64,000 nt of DNA from Orobanche coerulescens (taxonomy: Eukaryota; Streptophyta; Magnoliopsida; Lamiales; Orobanchaceae). This document shows positions 47,119 through 58,554 of the stretch, one piece after another; the stretch's first letter is position 1; every line of letters begins with the position of its first letter. The DNA lies in contig CM065811.1 of the NCBI GenBank assembly GCA_033398695.1, forward strand, positions 110,903,501-110,967,500. The letters are read 5' to 3'. Made by a program: the position numbers and the translations under genes. The notes under the pieces are model-generated. The model saw only the letters and a list, made by a program, of their open reading frames with translations, made no database searches and was not told the DNA's origin.

Positions 47119-48436
47119 TGTTGCGATATTTCCTACACGCAAGTGCACGTCATCGTTTACAAGTAATAAAGTGATAAGTAGAGTATCGTTCCCACGAGGA
47201 TTGAGTCTCTAACTACCGACGTTTTCGTATTCCAATTTTATTTGAACAATCGAAGTTGGGTTTTTGGATTAATAACTACAAGAATGAATAAAAGACTAAA
47301 CAGAAAGCGATAGCTTGAATAAAAGGAATCAAATGATAAATAAGTCTAGAGTTCTGAATCCACCTTAATTTATCCGAATTTAATCTTGATTATCCGTAAT
47401 AAATAAATTTCCCAATTTATTGAAGGCGGAGATTGCTAATATATTCTACCGCCTCTCCCGAGGTCAATAGATTTATCTAACGGCGACTAACGCACTCTAT
47501 CCCTAGGTGAATTATCTCGTCGCTAGGCAAAAAGCATGAAATCTCCTAAAGGCCACGTAGTTCCTATGAGTATATTCCTATCTCACAGAATAAAACGGTC
47601 CTCACCAATAGTTCCTCACCAAATCTCCTCTCCCGATTCAAGTGAATGATTAAATCAATACAACTATTGGCGGATAATTGCAAGCATTAAACATAATTGG
47701 GAAAACTCAATAAAAAGGTAATAAATTGGATAATCTTAATCAATTCGTCAAAATAAAGGTTTCATCAAAACCCTAGATTAGGGCTTTAGCCTGACATACT
47801 AAAAGCGAAAATACGAAGAAATAAACGAAAGCATAAAATTCAACGCAGATGAAGCTCGGATTCCTCCGTTCTTGACTCATATACCGCCCTTGAATTCCTC
47901 TGCTTTCCTCCTCTTCTCTGTCTCCAAGCTTAAGCTCTCCTAGGTTTAGCTTCAATGATTTCCTGATTCCCAGGTTTCAAGATCATTAAATTAGGGTCTT
48001 AAGCCCTATTTATAGCTCAGCACTTCCATAAATCGCGTCCGTATTAGTTGGTTGAAAACTGGCTTCGAAACGGCCCAAAATCCGCGTGAGCGTACCAAAC
48101 CCGCTAAGTGTGCCGCGGCTCAACTCGTGCCGCGGCACATCGCCAAAATCTGAATACACGGGCGTAATTAAATCCTTACATTCGCGGCTCACATGGGCAT
48201 GCCGCGACACAATCTGACTACTACGCCCTTGGTGGTGTCTTCCTTTGCGGCTCGGCTTCCTTGTCTGCGGCTCATAGTCGATTTTGCCGTTTCGCCCGTT
48301 TTGCCTCGTTTAAGCTTAGGACTTCAATTTCCTGTCAATCATACAAAATTAAGGCATTAAAAGCTCATTTAGATGATTTCACACTCCAAAATACTACAAA
48401 ATAATGATAAATAAGCGTATAAAAATACGCCTAACA
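47119..48436 (-). repeat. E3 3' LTR (minus strand)
   Basis: The 1,318-bp LTR runs from TGTTGCGATATTTCC to CCTAACA on the plus strand. A minus-strand TATAAATA is at 48007-48014. Its CCGCGG array (48105-48280) is damaged relative to the other LTR; several CTGTGCCGCGG sites read ACATTCGCGG or similar. Confidence 0.92.
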
Positions 48437-48460
48437 AATACCCCAAACTTAAGCCTTTGC
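48437..48460 (-). other. Polypurine tract of E3
   Basis: The minus strand reads AAGTTTGGGGTATT directly before the LTR. Confidence 0.65.
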
Positions 48461-49696
48461 TTGTCCTCAAGCAAAAGAATTAAAGTCAATAAAATAATAA
48501 CGTGAAAAATCGAGCAACACATAGTCTTCAACCTAATCAATACTATCTCCGCCATTCTCTCTAAATAATACGAGTGTCATAAAAGCGAAGTACTTTCGAA
48601 TAGTGATACCGCAAAGTGATCAAGTTCGATCTAATCATTTGTTCATGAAGAAAACTCGGCTCAAAGATTAACAAAACATGAGTCGAATCGCCGTCAATAT
48701 GAAAGGCTAAAATAGACAAGTTAGTTCGTCCGTTCCATGATCTAAAGGCACAATTTTTCACGAGTCTCCTAACAACTAAACCTCGGACAGTGTCCCCTTA
48801 TATAAATATGCTCAAGAATTCGATTCGAGTTGACCACTAGGTTAGGATCTCGGGATGTTTCATCGGGATAATCCTAGGGTGGAACTTCCATTCTCATGTA
48901 TTAGGAAACCGTTTGACGTAAAAAGACACTCATGGGGCACATGGATGCTTCTAGTTACTAAGTTCCGTCTACGGCGGAGAAACAACTCGAATACACAATT
49001 TCCGCATGTCCGAATCAAGGTTGCCGTTTGACGCGAGAGTAAGCAATGGTCACGCGAATGCCCCGGTTACTAGGCTCCTATCATTGGCACATGTGAAATA
49101 TCTAAATCAATAGTCTAATCAGGGTCGTCGTTTTACGCGAGAGTAAACAACGGGTCACGCGAATACCCCCGGTTACTAGACTTCCCTTCATAGAACACAT
49201 TATCTCGACTTTTAGGGAAAAACTGCCCGACTCTAAACTCAATTTAAGTGCCAACACGACTAAAGAAACGGTACGACTCACTATCCGGAAAATGTAGCCA
49301 AACGTATTGATGGGGATTTAAAAACAAGTATGTATCGTCTCTTATCTGCCAAGTCCTCTACAATCACGAAAAATTTCGGACCTAATTGAATACTAAGCAG
49401 AACAGAAATAACTGACTACAACTCGACTAAAACTCGCCCGCTTCTTAAGAGAGAAAGACAGTGCCGTAACATCAGTATCACACATAATAGAAGCACGAAA
49501 ATTCACGAATAAAGAAAAACTACGGCAAGCAAGGCTATTAAAAAAAATTTAATGTACAGCAAGAAAATAGAGTACAGCAATGAATGCAGACTGAATGTAA
49601 AGCCCCCCCCCCCAAACTTAGGACGTACATTGACCTCAATGGACAAAAAATGAAATGCAAGAAAAGTAAAAGGTCAAGTACTCCCCTCCAGTCTGC
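48461..49696 (-). other. E3 region between extra ORF and 3' LTR, with a tandem repeat
   Basis: No gene is recognised. Three degenerate units of about 110 bp start near 48905, 49016 and 49125 (CCGTTTGACGCGAGAGTAA ... CCCCGGTTACTAG). A run of about 12 C lies at 49602-49613. Confidence 0.65.
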
Positions 49697-51073
49697 TCAG
49701 GAGCTGGTGCCGGCATCGTCCGGTGAGGAGGGTGGTGTGGCTGGCCGGGCGGGCGCAGTAAATGGCCCGTCGGGATGCATGATGTGGGCCGTCCATGCGG
49801 CGAGGTGCTCCTTATGATAAGCCTCCCTCGCAGCAAGACGCCTCTCCGCTCGTCGGCTGGCCCGGCGGGCCTGCTCTCTCATCTCGGCTCTGGCGGCAGC
49901 AACAACACTCTCCCGCGCCGCCCGCTGCTCCTCTCGCAAGGCAGCCATCCAGCTCTCTCTCTCTCTCTCCTCATCTCATCTCTCTCTCTCCTCAACTCCT
50001 CCCTATCTCTCTGCAGCTCCTCCCTATGCTCTTCTCTTTGTCTCCTCATATCCTCCCGCAGCCCATCAAACAGCTCCTCCAACCTCGCTCTGTCGGGCTG
50101 CGGTCCGGCCTCTCCGTGCGTCAACAAAAGTGGCTCGGGGGATCCCTCGTGAGCCTCCTCAAGCAAAAATCCTCGCCCCCGAGCGTGTGCCGGCGCTCCA
50201 CCCCACTGCTCAAGGTGCGATATGATGCGGTGGTCGATCGGGGCCTGTGGGGCAAGCATCGGCTCTTCGACTGACCATGTCAGCCCCGACTGCCGGCATA
50301 AAGCGCAGATGAGGGAGGGGTGCTTCAACCCCGTCTTGGCCCCCCCCCTGGATACTCTGGAAGATAGATCGGACCAGAATGGGGGCCACATCGAAGCGCA
50401 GCCCGGAGGTGATAGCAAAAAGTATCCGGGCGCGGGAGAGAAAAACTGTACGGATCTGGGAGGTGGGATCAATGCGGGCACAAATAAAGTAAAGCCAGGC
50501 TCGCCCGAGCCGGCTGAGGCGCGAGCTCCTGAAGTGAAAAGTAGATGAGCTCTGTGCTCACTGCTCCCAGTCGGTACCGGGCTGTGCAATCGTCTCAAGC
50601 AGGGCCTCCTTAGTGAGGCCGGTCATCACGCGGTCATAGGCTGTCTCGTCCACCATCGGAAACCCAAAAAGCCTCCGAATAGCAGTCGGGGAAAAATCAA
50701 CTGTGACCCCTCGGACGTCGACCTGAGTCCGGGACTCTAAAGATGGCAACGAATGCCCTGCCCGGATGTGCTTCAGCAGAGCGCTGGCATAAAACTCCTG
50801 GACGATCGAAATGACTGCTGGCTCAGGAGGTGCGGTAAATCTAGCCCATCCCATCTCGTCAATCATCATGAGCAACTCCCCGTCCTGAGGAGCTGGAGTA
50901 AAACCTCTCTCGGGAATAAGTGGACGCGGACGGATCTTTTCGTTGAATATCTTGTGGATCTCGGGGTCCGAAAATTGGTGCCCCTCCGCCTCGGCCCGAC
51001 CCCGAGAGGTCTCCCCTCGCGTAGGGGATGACTCGGTCCTAGCACGCTTGGTCAGCTTCTTCGTGCGCGCCAT
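49697..51073 (-). pseudogene. E3 extra ORF: putative plant transposon protein (Transposase_32-like)
   Basis: The start at 51073 gives MARTKKLTKRARTESS, a basic N-terminus. The middle contains EFYASAL, VRGVTVDFSPTAIRRLFGF and AWLYFICARIDPTSQ, which I recognise as the plant transposon protein domain often found in Athila-like elements. The C-terminus is a charged coiled coil (LREDMRRQREEHREELQR). The frame has a TGA at about 50558-50560, a shift at a run of G near 50340-50350, and another in a GA repeat near 49955-49990; both shifts are in simple repeats and may be sequencing errors. Its function is unknown. It occupies the env position and has its own upstream palindrome array. Confidence 0.75.
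49953..49998. repeat. (CT)n microsatellite inside the E3 extra ORF
   Basis: CT runs encode Arg-Glu repeats on the minus strand in the coiled coil; a frame change occurs here. Confidence 0.8.
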
Positions 51074-51237
51074 AATCAGTCCTTTTGAAGATTTCAAGAA
51101 AAATCGCAGGAAGAAATTTGAACAACGTCGGCCGGTAGAGAAGAGGAGGGAAGGCAAGGAGAAGAAAAAGAACGTACCTGATAAATGCCGGCTGAATGCA
51201 TGTTATAAGCTACCTGGCCTTTCGGATTCCGCATAGT

Positions 51238-51457
51238 GTGCCGCGGCACAGATAAAGTGAGCCGCGGCACAAGGTACTGATCCTTTACTCGTGTCTCGAT
51301 TTGCCGTGTGCCGCGGCTCAAATTCCGTGAGCCGCGGCTCATTACTCTAGTGTGCCGCGGCTCATTTATGCCGTGCCGCGGCACAAAGTACTGATCGGTT
51401 TTGCCTCCCATTGCGATCGATGTGTGCCGCGGCTCACAATAAGCGTGCCGCGGCTCA
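51238..51457. repeat. Internal phased CCGCGG palindrome array of E3
   Basis: Eight GTGCCGCGGCAC or GAGCCGCGGCTC-like palindromes have centres at 51243.5, 51264.5, 51313.5, 51334.5, 51357.5, 51378.5, 51429.5 and 51450.5. Steps are 21 bp within pairs and about 49-51 bp between pairs. It lies just upstream (minus strand) of the extra ORF start at 51073, with TTATAAC at about 51202-51208 between, so it may act as an internal promoter. Confidence 0.85.
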
Positions 51458-51880
51458 TACTCCGCCTCAGGACTTTCCTGCGAGAATTTTGAAAAGAAGA
51501 CGTTAAAAACGAGAGGAAGAAGCAAATAGAAGCACAAATAAGATGAAAAATAAAAATCACGAATACAAGAAAAATAAAGAAATGCAAAAATCTACGGCTA
51601 CGAGCTCGGGTTGCCTCCCGAGAAGCGCTAAGTTTATAGTCTTGATAGGACCTATTGAACAACGTTAGTTCGCTGCAAACTCCATTTGCTTCCGCCCGTT
51701 CATCGAACCGTTTGTATTTTGGTTAAAATTATGACCGTTGGTCATCACCGTTCGACTTTCGGTTCGGTCATCAAATGTAGTTTTGAAAAGGTTTCGACTT
51801 GAGAAACTTCCAAACACCCGGTTTCTCCATGACTAATTTTTCTCTTGGCTTTGGCTCACTCTCCTCCTTCACAAACGAAC
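51458..51880 (-). other. E3 region where RT and integrase would be expected
   Basis: No RT, RNase H or integrase motif is present. The stretch includes CTCGGGTTGCCTCCCGAG (51605-51622), a perfect inverted repeat common near the end of Athila-like coding regions. Confidence 0.6.
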
Positions 51881-54150
51881 TCACAAGCAGCATTTTTCTT
51901 CATGGTCGAGAAACGCCACTAGTTCTACATCCTTCTTCAAACTTGGGCCATTTAACACAAAATCTGAATTTTCCCAACGACGATTTTTTCGATGCTTTCC
52001 TCTTTCACAAACATCCACACCCTCACTTTGTGATCCTTTATCGCACTTCCGGACATGGGAACGATTTGAATACTTGAAAAGTAACTTCCTCGTCTTGGAC
52101 CCTCGAGTTAGCTCTCCCTTTTCCACGTCTATAAGGGTTCGGCCCGTCGCTAGAAATGGTCGTCCCAAGATGATCGGAATATTGTCATCTTCCTCCATGT
52201 CTAGTACGATGAAGTCGTTTGGAAAGATGAACTTGTCAACCTTAACTAATACATCCTCGATCACTCCCCTGGATACTTTATCGATCGGTCGCCAATTGTA
52301 ATGAGACTGTGGTTGGCTTAGCTTCCCCAATATTCACTTTTGAAAAATCGATAGAGGCATGAGGTTGATACTTGCACCAAGATCGCATAGTGCCTTATCA
52401 AACGAAAGATTCCCCATGGTGCACGGTATGTTAAAGCTTCCGGATCTTTCAATTTAGGTGGGAGCTTCTTTTGAAGAATTGCACCGCACTCCTCTGTCAA
52501 GGCAACCGTTTCAAACTCCTCAAGCTTTCTCTTCTTGATAATATCTCTTTCATGAATTTGACATAACTCGGCATCTGCTCCAATGCGTCGTGAACGGAAT
52601 ATTTATGTGAAGCTTTTTGAACACCTCAAGGAACTTAGAAAATTGTTTGTCCGCCCTCCTTTGCTGTAGTCTCTGCGGAAACGGAACGGGGGGAACACAT
52701 GTCTTTGAGTTATCCGGCTGAACTTCCTTCGACTCCTCTAGCCTTAATTCCATCTCTTCCTCAATCACCTTCTTCTCTTTACCCAGCTCGGGCTGATCTA
52801 GCACATCTCTCCCGCTTCTCAAGCTAATTGCATTTAGACTCTCTCGAGGATTCGTCTCTGTGGTACTCGGCAATGCTCCCTCCGGACGAGCTGTCAACAC
52901 ATTAGCGATTTGGCCCAGCTGAACCTCCAAATTCCGAATGGAAGCAGAATGATTTTGTAGTGTAGCTTCCGTCCGAGTCATAAATTGACTCGTATTTGCC
53001 GCCAATTTTGCAAGCGCTTCCTCGAGAGACACTTTGGGAGCGGAAGGGGGCTGCTGTTGATTCTGGGCGAAAGGGGGCTGGTGTGTGTTCTGTCCGTTTC
53101 TCCATGAAAAGTTGGGATGATTGCGCCACCCCGGATTATAAGTATTGAGTACGGGTTATTCGGTCGATTCCCATTTCCTACGAATTGAGCCTGCTCCATC
53201 CGATTTTGCTCGAACGGATTTCCAAATTGACACTCCGCACTCGGGTGTGATCCGTTACACCAATTACATGTATCAATGGTAACAGGGCTGGTGCGTGCGA
53301 AAAGTTACGGCTGTTGTGTCAAAGCGGCGACTTGGTGACAAGGTGGAAATCGGATCATTGCTCGAAACTTCCATTACCCTCTTCGGTGTCAATCTTTCTG
53401 CTGGCCATTGGTAAGCGTTTTCAGCCATATCTTCCAAAAGCACGTGAGCCTCGGCCATAGATTTTCCCATGAATGTTCCTCCGGAGGCTGCATCCACTAA
53501 AGTGCGTGTAGAAGCACTCAAACCACCATAAAACGTATGCAGCTGAAGCCAATCAGGAATTCCGTGATGAGGGCATCTTCGAAGCAATTCTTTATATCGC
53601 TCCCACGCCTCGTGGAGCGATTCCATATCATCTTGGGCAAAAGTGGTTATCTCGTTTCTTAACCGCGCCGTCTTAGGCCGGTGGGAAAAATTTTGCAAGG
53701 AAGGCTTGCACTAACCTCTCCCAAGTTGTAATCGACCCCGGTAAGAATTCAACTGAATTTTGCTTTATCCCTCAAAGAAAAGGAAAAGCCTCAATCGGAT
53801 GGCATCGTCGGTGACACCATTAGTTTTGAAAGTGTCGCATATCTCAAGGAAAGAAGCAATGTGGGCATTCGGATCGTCCTTCGGTAGTCCACGAGAATGG
53901 GCTTGCCCCATCCGAATAATGGCGGGCTTGATCTCAAAGTTATTAGCTTGGATGGTGGGACGCCGAATTCCCGAAAAATTTGCGTTGACTTGCGGCATGG
54001 CATAATCTCGAAGAGCGAGTTCGGTTGAGCTTGCCGCACTTGGTTGTCTCCTCCTTGGATTTCAATATTCTCGGCCATGTTGGCCGTCGTCTGCAGCTCT
54101 CTTTTCTCCTTTTTATTCCTTCTTAGCGTGCGCTCGAGCTCGGTGTCCAA
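51881..54150 (-). pseudogene. E3 gag-protease (Athila-like), frameshifted
   Basis: The reading begins near 54150. The capsid part has LEICDTFKTNGVTDDAIRLR (53830-53890) and WERYKELLRRCPHHGIPDWL (53530-53620). A zinc knuckle CNWCNGSHPSAEC is at 53230-53268. Then come KLAANTSQFMTRTEATLQNH and LGQIANVLTARPEGALPS. The retropepsin-like domain has [11 protein letters not shown] (52355-52395) and IPIILGRPFLATGRTLID (52115-52180). At least six frame changes break it. Gag would form particles; protease would mature them. Confidence 0.85.
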
Positions 54151-54298
54151 AGGTAGTAAGCCTTCACACGAGCCTTCTCATGCACTACGAAAGGTCTGAA
54201 AGGAAAACGAATAAAATAAAAAATTAAATACACAAAAATAAAAATAAAACGTTCAAATTAAGACTGAAATACTTAAGTCGATATTAGAAAAATTTCAA

Positions 54299-54314
54299 TC
54301 CCAGCACGGCGCCA
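54299..54314 (-). other. Primer-binding site of E3
   Basis: The minus strand reads TGGCGCCGTGCTGGGA, six bases after the 5' LTR. The TGGCGCC start is typical of Athila/Tat-type elements and differs from the iMet site of E1, E2 and T. Confidence 0.75.
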
Positions 54315-54320
54315 AAAACT

Positions 54321-55642
54321 TGTTGCGATATTTCCTACACGCAAGTGCACGTCATCGTTTACAAGTAATAAAGTGATAAGTAGAGTATCGTTCCCACGAG
54401 GATTGAATCTCTAACTACCGACGTTTTCGTATTCCAATTTTATTTGAACAATCGAAGTTGGGTTTTGGATTAATAACTACAAGAATGAATAAAAGACTAA
54501 ACAGAAGCGATAGCTTGAATAAAAGGAATCAAATGATAAATAAGTCTAGAGTTAAGAATCCACCTTAATTTATCCGAATTTAATCTTGATTATCCGTAAT
54601 AAATAATTTTCCCAATTTATTGAAGGCGGAGATTGCTAATATATTCTACCGCCTCTCCGAGGTCAATAGATTTATCTAACGGCGACTAACGCACTCTATC
54701 CCTAGGTGAATTATCTCGTCGCTAGGCAAAAAGCATGAAATCTCCTAAAGGCCACGTAGTTCCTATGAGTATATTCCTATCTCACGAATAAAACGGTCCT
54801 CACCAATAGTTCCTCACCAAATCTCCTCTCCCGATTCAAGTGAATGATTAAATCAATACAACTATTGGCGGATAATTGCAAGCATTAAACATAATTGGGA
54901 AAACTCAATAAAAAGGTAATAAATTGGATAATCTTAATCAATTCGTCAAAATAAAGGTTTCATCAAAACCCTAGATTAGGGCTTTAGCCTGACATACTAA
55001 AAACTGAAAATACAGAAGAAATAAACGAAAGCATAAAATTCAAACGCAGATGAAGCTCGGATTCCTCCGTTCTTCAGCTTCCGCCTTCTGCCCTTGAATT
55101 CCTCTGCTTTCCTCTTCTTCTCTGTCTCCAAGCTTAAGCTCTCTTAGGTTTAGATTCAATGATTCCAAGATAATTAAATTAGGGTCTTAAGCCCTATTTA
55201 TAGCTCAGCACCTCCACAAATCGCGTCCATATTAATCGGTTGAAAACTGGCTTCGAAACGGCCCAAAATCCGCGCAGACGTACCAAACCCGCTAAGTGTG
55301 CCGCGGCTCACTGAACCTGTGCCGCGGCACATCGCCAAAATCTGAATACCTGGGCGTAATTAAATCCTTCTGTGCCGCGGCTCACATGGGCTGTGCCGCG
55401 GCACAGAGTACAGCCTACTCTGCCCTTCGGCTGGTGTCTTCCGTTGCCGCGGCTCACCTTCCTTGTGCCGCGGCTCATAGTCCAGTTTTGCCGTTTTCGC
55501 CCGTTTTGCCTCGTTTAAGCTTCCGGACTTCAATTTCCTGTCAATCATACAAAATTAAGGCATTAAAAGCTCATTTAGATGATTTCACACTCCAAAATAC
55601 TACAAAATAATGATAAATAAGCGTATAAAAATACGCCTAACA
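54321..55642 (-). repeat. E3 5' LTR (minus strand)
   Basis: The 1,322-bp LTR has a minus-strand TATAAATA at 55195-55202 and an upstream CCGCGG array with centres at 55303.5, 55324.5, 55377.5, 55398.5, 55449.5 and 55470.5 (21 bp within pairs, about 52 between pairs). Confidence 0.92.
55293..55476. repeat. Phased CCGCGG palindrome array in U3 of E3 5' LTR
   Basis: Three pairs of GTGCCGCGGCAC or GTGCCGCGGCTC motifs lie 21 bp apart within each pair. It is the same design as the internal array at 51238-51457 and lies upstream of the TATA box. Confidence 0.85.
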
Positions 55643-55709
55643 CTTAGCGGGTCAGTGCAGATAGGAAATGAAAACGAGTGAAAAAAAACGACTGCTCGCC
55701 CATATTTAT
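55643..55709. other. E3 right junction: 17-bp filler plus 50-bp duplication
   Basis: The filler CTTAGCGGGTCAGTGCA (55643-55659) joins two templates: CACTTAGCGGGT is the complement of 55287-55298 in the E3 LTR, and GCGGGTCAGTGC matches 55770-55781 in the T LTR. They overlap at GCGGGT. It is followed by the second copy of the 50-bp duplication (55660-55709). Confidence 0.75.
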
Positions 55710-56524
55710 ACGCCTGCCGAACACGGCGCAGCAACCGGCACAGACCAGTGCCGTGTCTTCCGCCGGGTTGCGGGTCAGTGCGCGACCTGACTGACACGAC
55801 GCAACACCCGGCGCAAGATGCCCGCGCGTATGTCTCGGCCGTGTCCGACACGGCGCATCACCCGGCGCAAAACTTGCGCGGGTTCTCGGCCGTGTCTCGG
55901 CAGGCTGCTAGTCCTGGCCGACCCGGCGCAGGACACGGCGCTCAGCGCGCGTTTTGATGCTTTTCGCACAGTCCGGCGATAACCTCCAGCTGCAAAAATG
56001 ATTCCGTCACAAACCGAAAATTACGACAGAACCACAACGACGATCCGAACGACCCCAAAACCCGAACCTGAATACGAATCGAAGATACGGTTACGAAGTA
56101 CTCGTAAAGATGAATCTAAGAGCTAAGAGAACACACGATTCCGACCACCCGAAGTGTCGGAATTCGACAACGGAAGTAATTACCCCAAACTTTGGGAAAT
56201 TACGAAAATGGCCCAAAACGTCCGAAATACACGATACACGATCGAAACACCAAACCAAAGCTCGCAACATGAATAATAACATTAAATGAACTTACAAGAA
56301 ACTCGAAACAACAGTTTCGGACGAGATTCGCAAGAATCGAATTCAAGTGCGGAAGAGCCGCTTAAGAACGTGGAACTCAACAAAACGACACCGAAACGAA
56401 CTCGAACGACAAAAAGTGCAGAATTAATCATTCTCAGAATGACGATACGGTCAAGAGCGAGTCGTCAAAACGGACTTCCGCCGGAAAAAAAAAATTACCG
56501 GAAATCGAAATTGCGGATATTACA
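55710..56524 (-). repeat. T LTR (copies B/C), part 3
   Basis: The segment is collinear with 6755-7573 and includes the GC-rich array (55717-55945). It ends GGATATTACA, followed by the PPT complement. Confidence 0.85.
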
Positions 56525-57767
56525 TACTACCCTCCTTAAAAGAAGTTTCGTCCCGAAACTTAAAATAAGTAGGAAGATGCAATATCCCACCAGTAAAACT
56601 CCACGAGATACACAAGAAACGTGTAACTTACGCCCAACGGCAAAACGTTGCAAGCAACGCAAAGGGATATACGGTGTGAAAACACGTTCCACGACGACCA
56701 ACACAACGCCACCCGTAGAGACATAATAAAACCAACAATTGACAAGTGTCATCAAACAGATAATACAATCAAGTCGATTATCCGAACAATCACAAAACAC
56801 CACGAACGAAAATCAATACGATTGACCAACCCAACGGTACATCAATCAAAACGCGAGCCAATCGCTGGACAAATACGGAATTCCACCACCCAAGGGTTGG
56901 AAGATCGAAAACGAGACTAATTTCCCGAACTTAAGGGAATTACGAAGGAGTCTGAATGTCCAATATTCACGAAACGAGATCAACAAAAACCGAACAATCA
57001 AACGATCGAACCACAACGATCGAGACAACAAAAATCGAACAATCATGTTCGAATCACGAAGAACAATAAAATTCAAACAACAACTCCAAGGTTCACATCT
57101 CGACTCGAGACAATATATGATCCGGTGAAAACAACAAGATGTGCATTCACATAAGATCCACAGGAAAGGGAATAGCAATTGAAAAGTCACAACGACAAAC
57201 GAGTTATTCCGAAACAATACCACACTCGTTCGATCAACAAAAGCAAGGGGCAGGACAAGCTCAGAAAATGTCAACGAACATAAACGAATCGATAGAGTCG
57301 AAAATACAGAAGTTCAAAATCCGATCCACTTCGAATAAAAGAACTAGTAGAACCAAAAGATGTTACTTCCGAACAAGGTTCACAAGAATCGAACCGAACT
57401 CGGAAACGTCACAGCGATAACCAGATCGACCCAAAACAAGATCACAACTCGTTCGAACGATGAAACTGAAATACAGAACAAGTTCAGAAAGTATCAACGA
57501 ACATGAGCGAGTCGATAGACCCGAGAAAGAGGAAATGCAGAAGTCCAAAAACAATACGGGTATTACCTTCGACCTCTTATAAAAGAAGGTCGTCCCCGCA
57601 ACTCACAATAACGGAAACAAGGCATAAACACAAAACCAGTCGACGGAAACATTTCCCATGGGCCTCTTAGAGCCTATCCTGATATCTATACTGAAGTTCG
57701 TGCCCCGAAAGACTCGGAACCCAACTCGCAAAACTGGATCCTGTGTCTCTCGGGTCCACACTTGAAA
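56525..57767 (-). mobile_element. Internal region of T, copy C, part 1
   Basis: The segment is collinear with 1846-3069 and is interrupted after AAA (57765-57767) by CACTA2. A 142-codon minus-strand ORF at 56846-57274 overlaps shorter versions in copies A and B but has no known relatives. Confidence 0.8.
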
Positions 57768-58205
57768 CACTACCAATGTTTATACTTTAGCCGACAGCAA
57801 AAAGTCGTCGGCTAAAGTCGAAAATCGTCGGCTAAAGTGGCCAGTTGTCAGCTAAAAGTCGGTCGGCCGAGGTCGGTCGGCTAAAGTTTAGCCGACGGCA
57901 AATAGGGAAGGTCATCGGCTAAAGTTCGAGTTTAGCCGACGGTTAGACAGTCGTCGGCTAAAATAGTTCCAGTTTTAGCCGATGGATATATAGTTGTCGG
58001 CTAAAGTTCTCCAGTTTTAGCCGACGGGTACGTAGTTGTCCGCTAAAATGTATATGTTTTAGCCGACGGCTACATAGTCGTCGGCTAAAGTATTTTTTTA
58101 TTTTATTTAAATAAGTACTTTAGCCGACAGTAACATAGTTGTCGGCTAAAGTGTTTTATTTTATTTTTTTAAATAAATACTTTAGCCGACGGTCTGTGCA
58201 AATGT
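57768..58205. repeat. CACTA2 left subterminal repeats
   Basis: More than a dozen TTTAGCCGAC or GTCGGCTAAA motifs occur as inverted pairs about 40-60 bp apart. They are probably transposase-binding sites. Confidence 0.88.
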
Positions 58206-58554
58206 CCAGTGAAAAAAAATCGGATTTCGAAATCACCAAACCTGTTCAGATAACCTGTTATTCCAAATGTACAATACACCACCATACATCACAATCAACA
58301 TAAATCAATTACGAAAAGCATAATCTAAAAATCACACCATATCAACATGTCATGTAGCAACATTAACAAAATCACTATAAACACCAACGTTAACGAACAC
58401 GAGTCTAAATAAAAATTATTTAGCAAAAGAACTACTACAATGACAACTAAAATCCTCAAAGATCCATCAAATTCTTAAAGATAGAAGAAGGTCGGCGGTG
58501 GCAGTAATTAGGCGACACTTAGTCTTGGTAGTTAACAGAAAAAATGTCAACGCA
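58206..58554. other. CACTA2 spacer
   Basis: This AT-rich stretch lies between the subterminal repeats and the last captured exon; nothing is recognised. Confidence 0.5.

Larger units (their letters stand above)
47119..55642 (-). mobile_element. E3: Athila-like non-autonomous LTR element (gag, protease, extra ORF)
   Basis: LTRs are 47119-48436 and 54321-55642. On the minus strand the order is LTR, PBS (TGGCGCCGTGCTGGGA), gag, protease, a palindrome array, an extra ORF in the env position, PPT, LTR. RT, RNase H and integrase are absent. Gag residues such as RCPHHGIPDWLQ and the TGGCGCC-type PBS fit the Athila group. The flanks are abnormal: a 50-bp duplication with a 17-bp filler at 55643-55659. 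The insertion falls in the TATA box of a T LTR. Confidence 0.9.

Noticed and set aside
49795..50274. 159-codon plus-strand Ser/Leu-rich ORF
   Set aside because: It is the antisense shadow of the E3 extra ORF on the minus strand, over the CT microsatellite.
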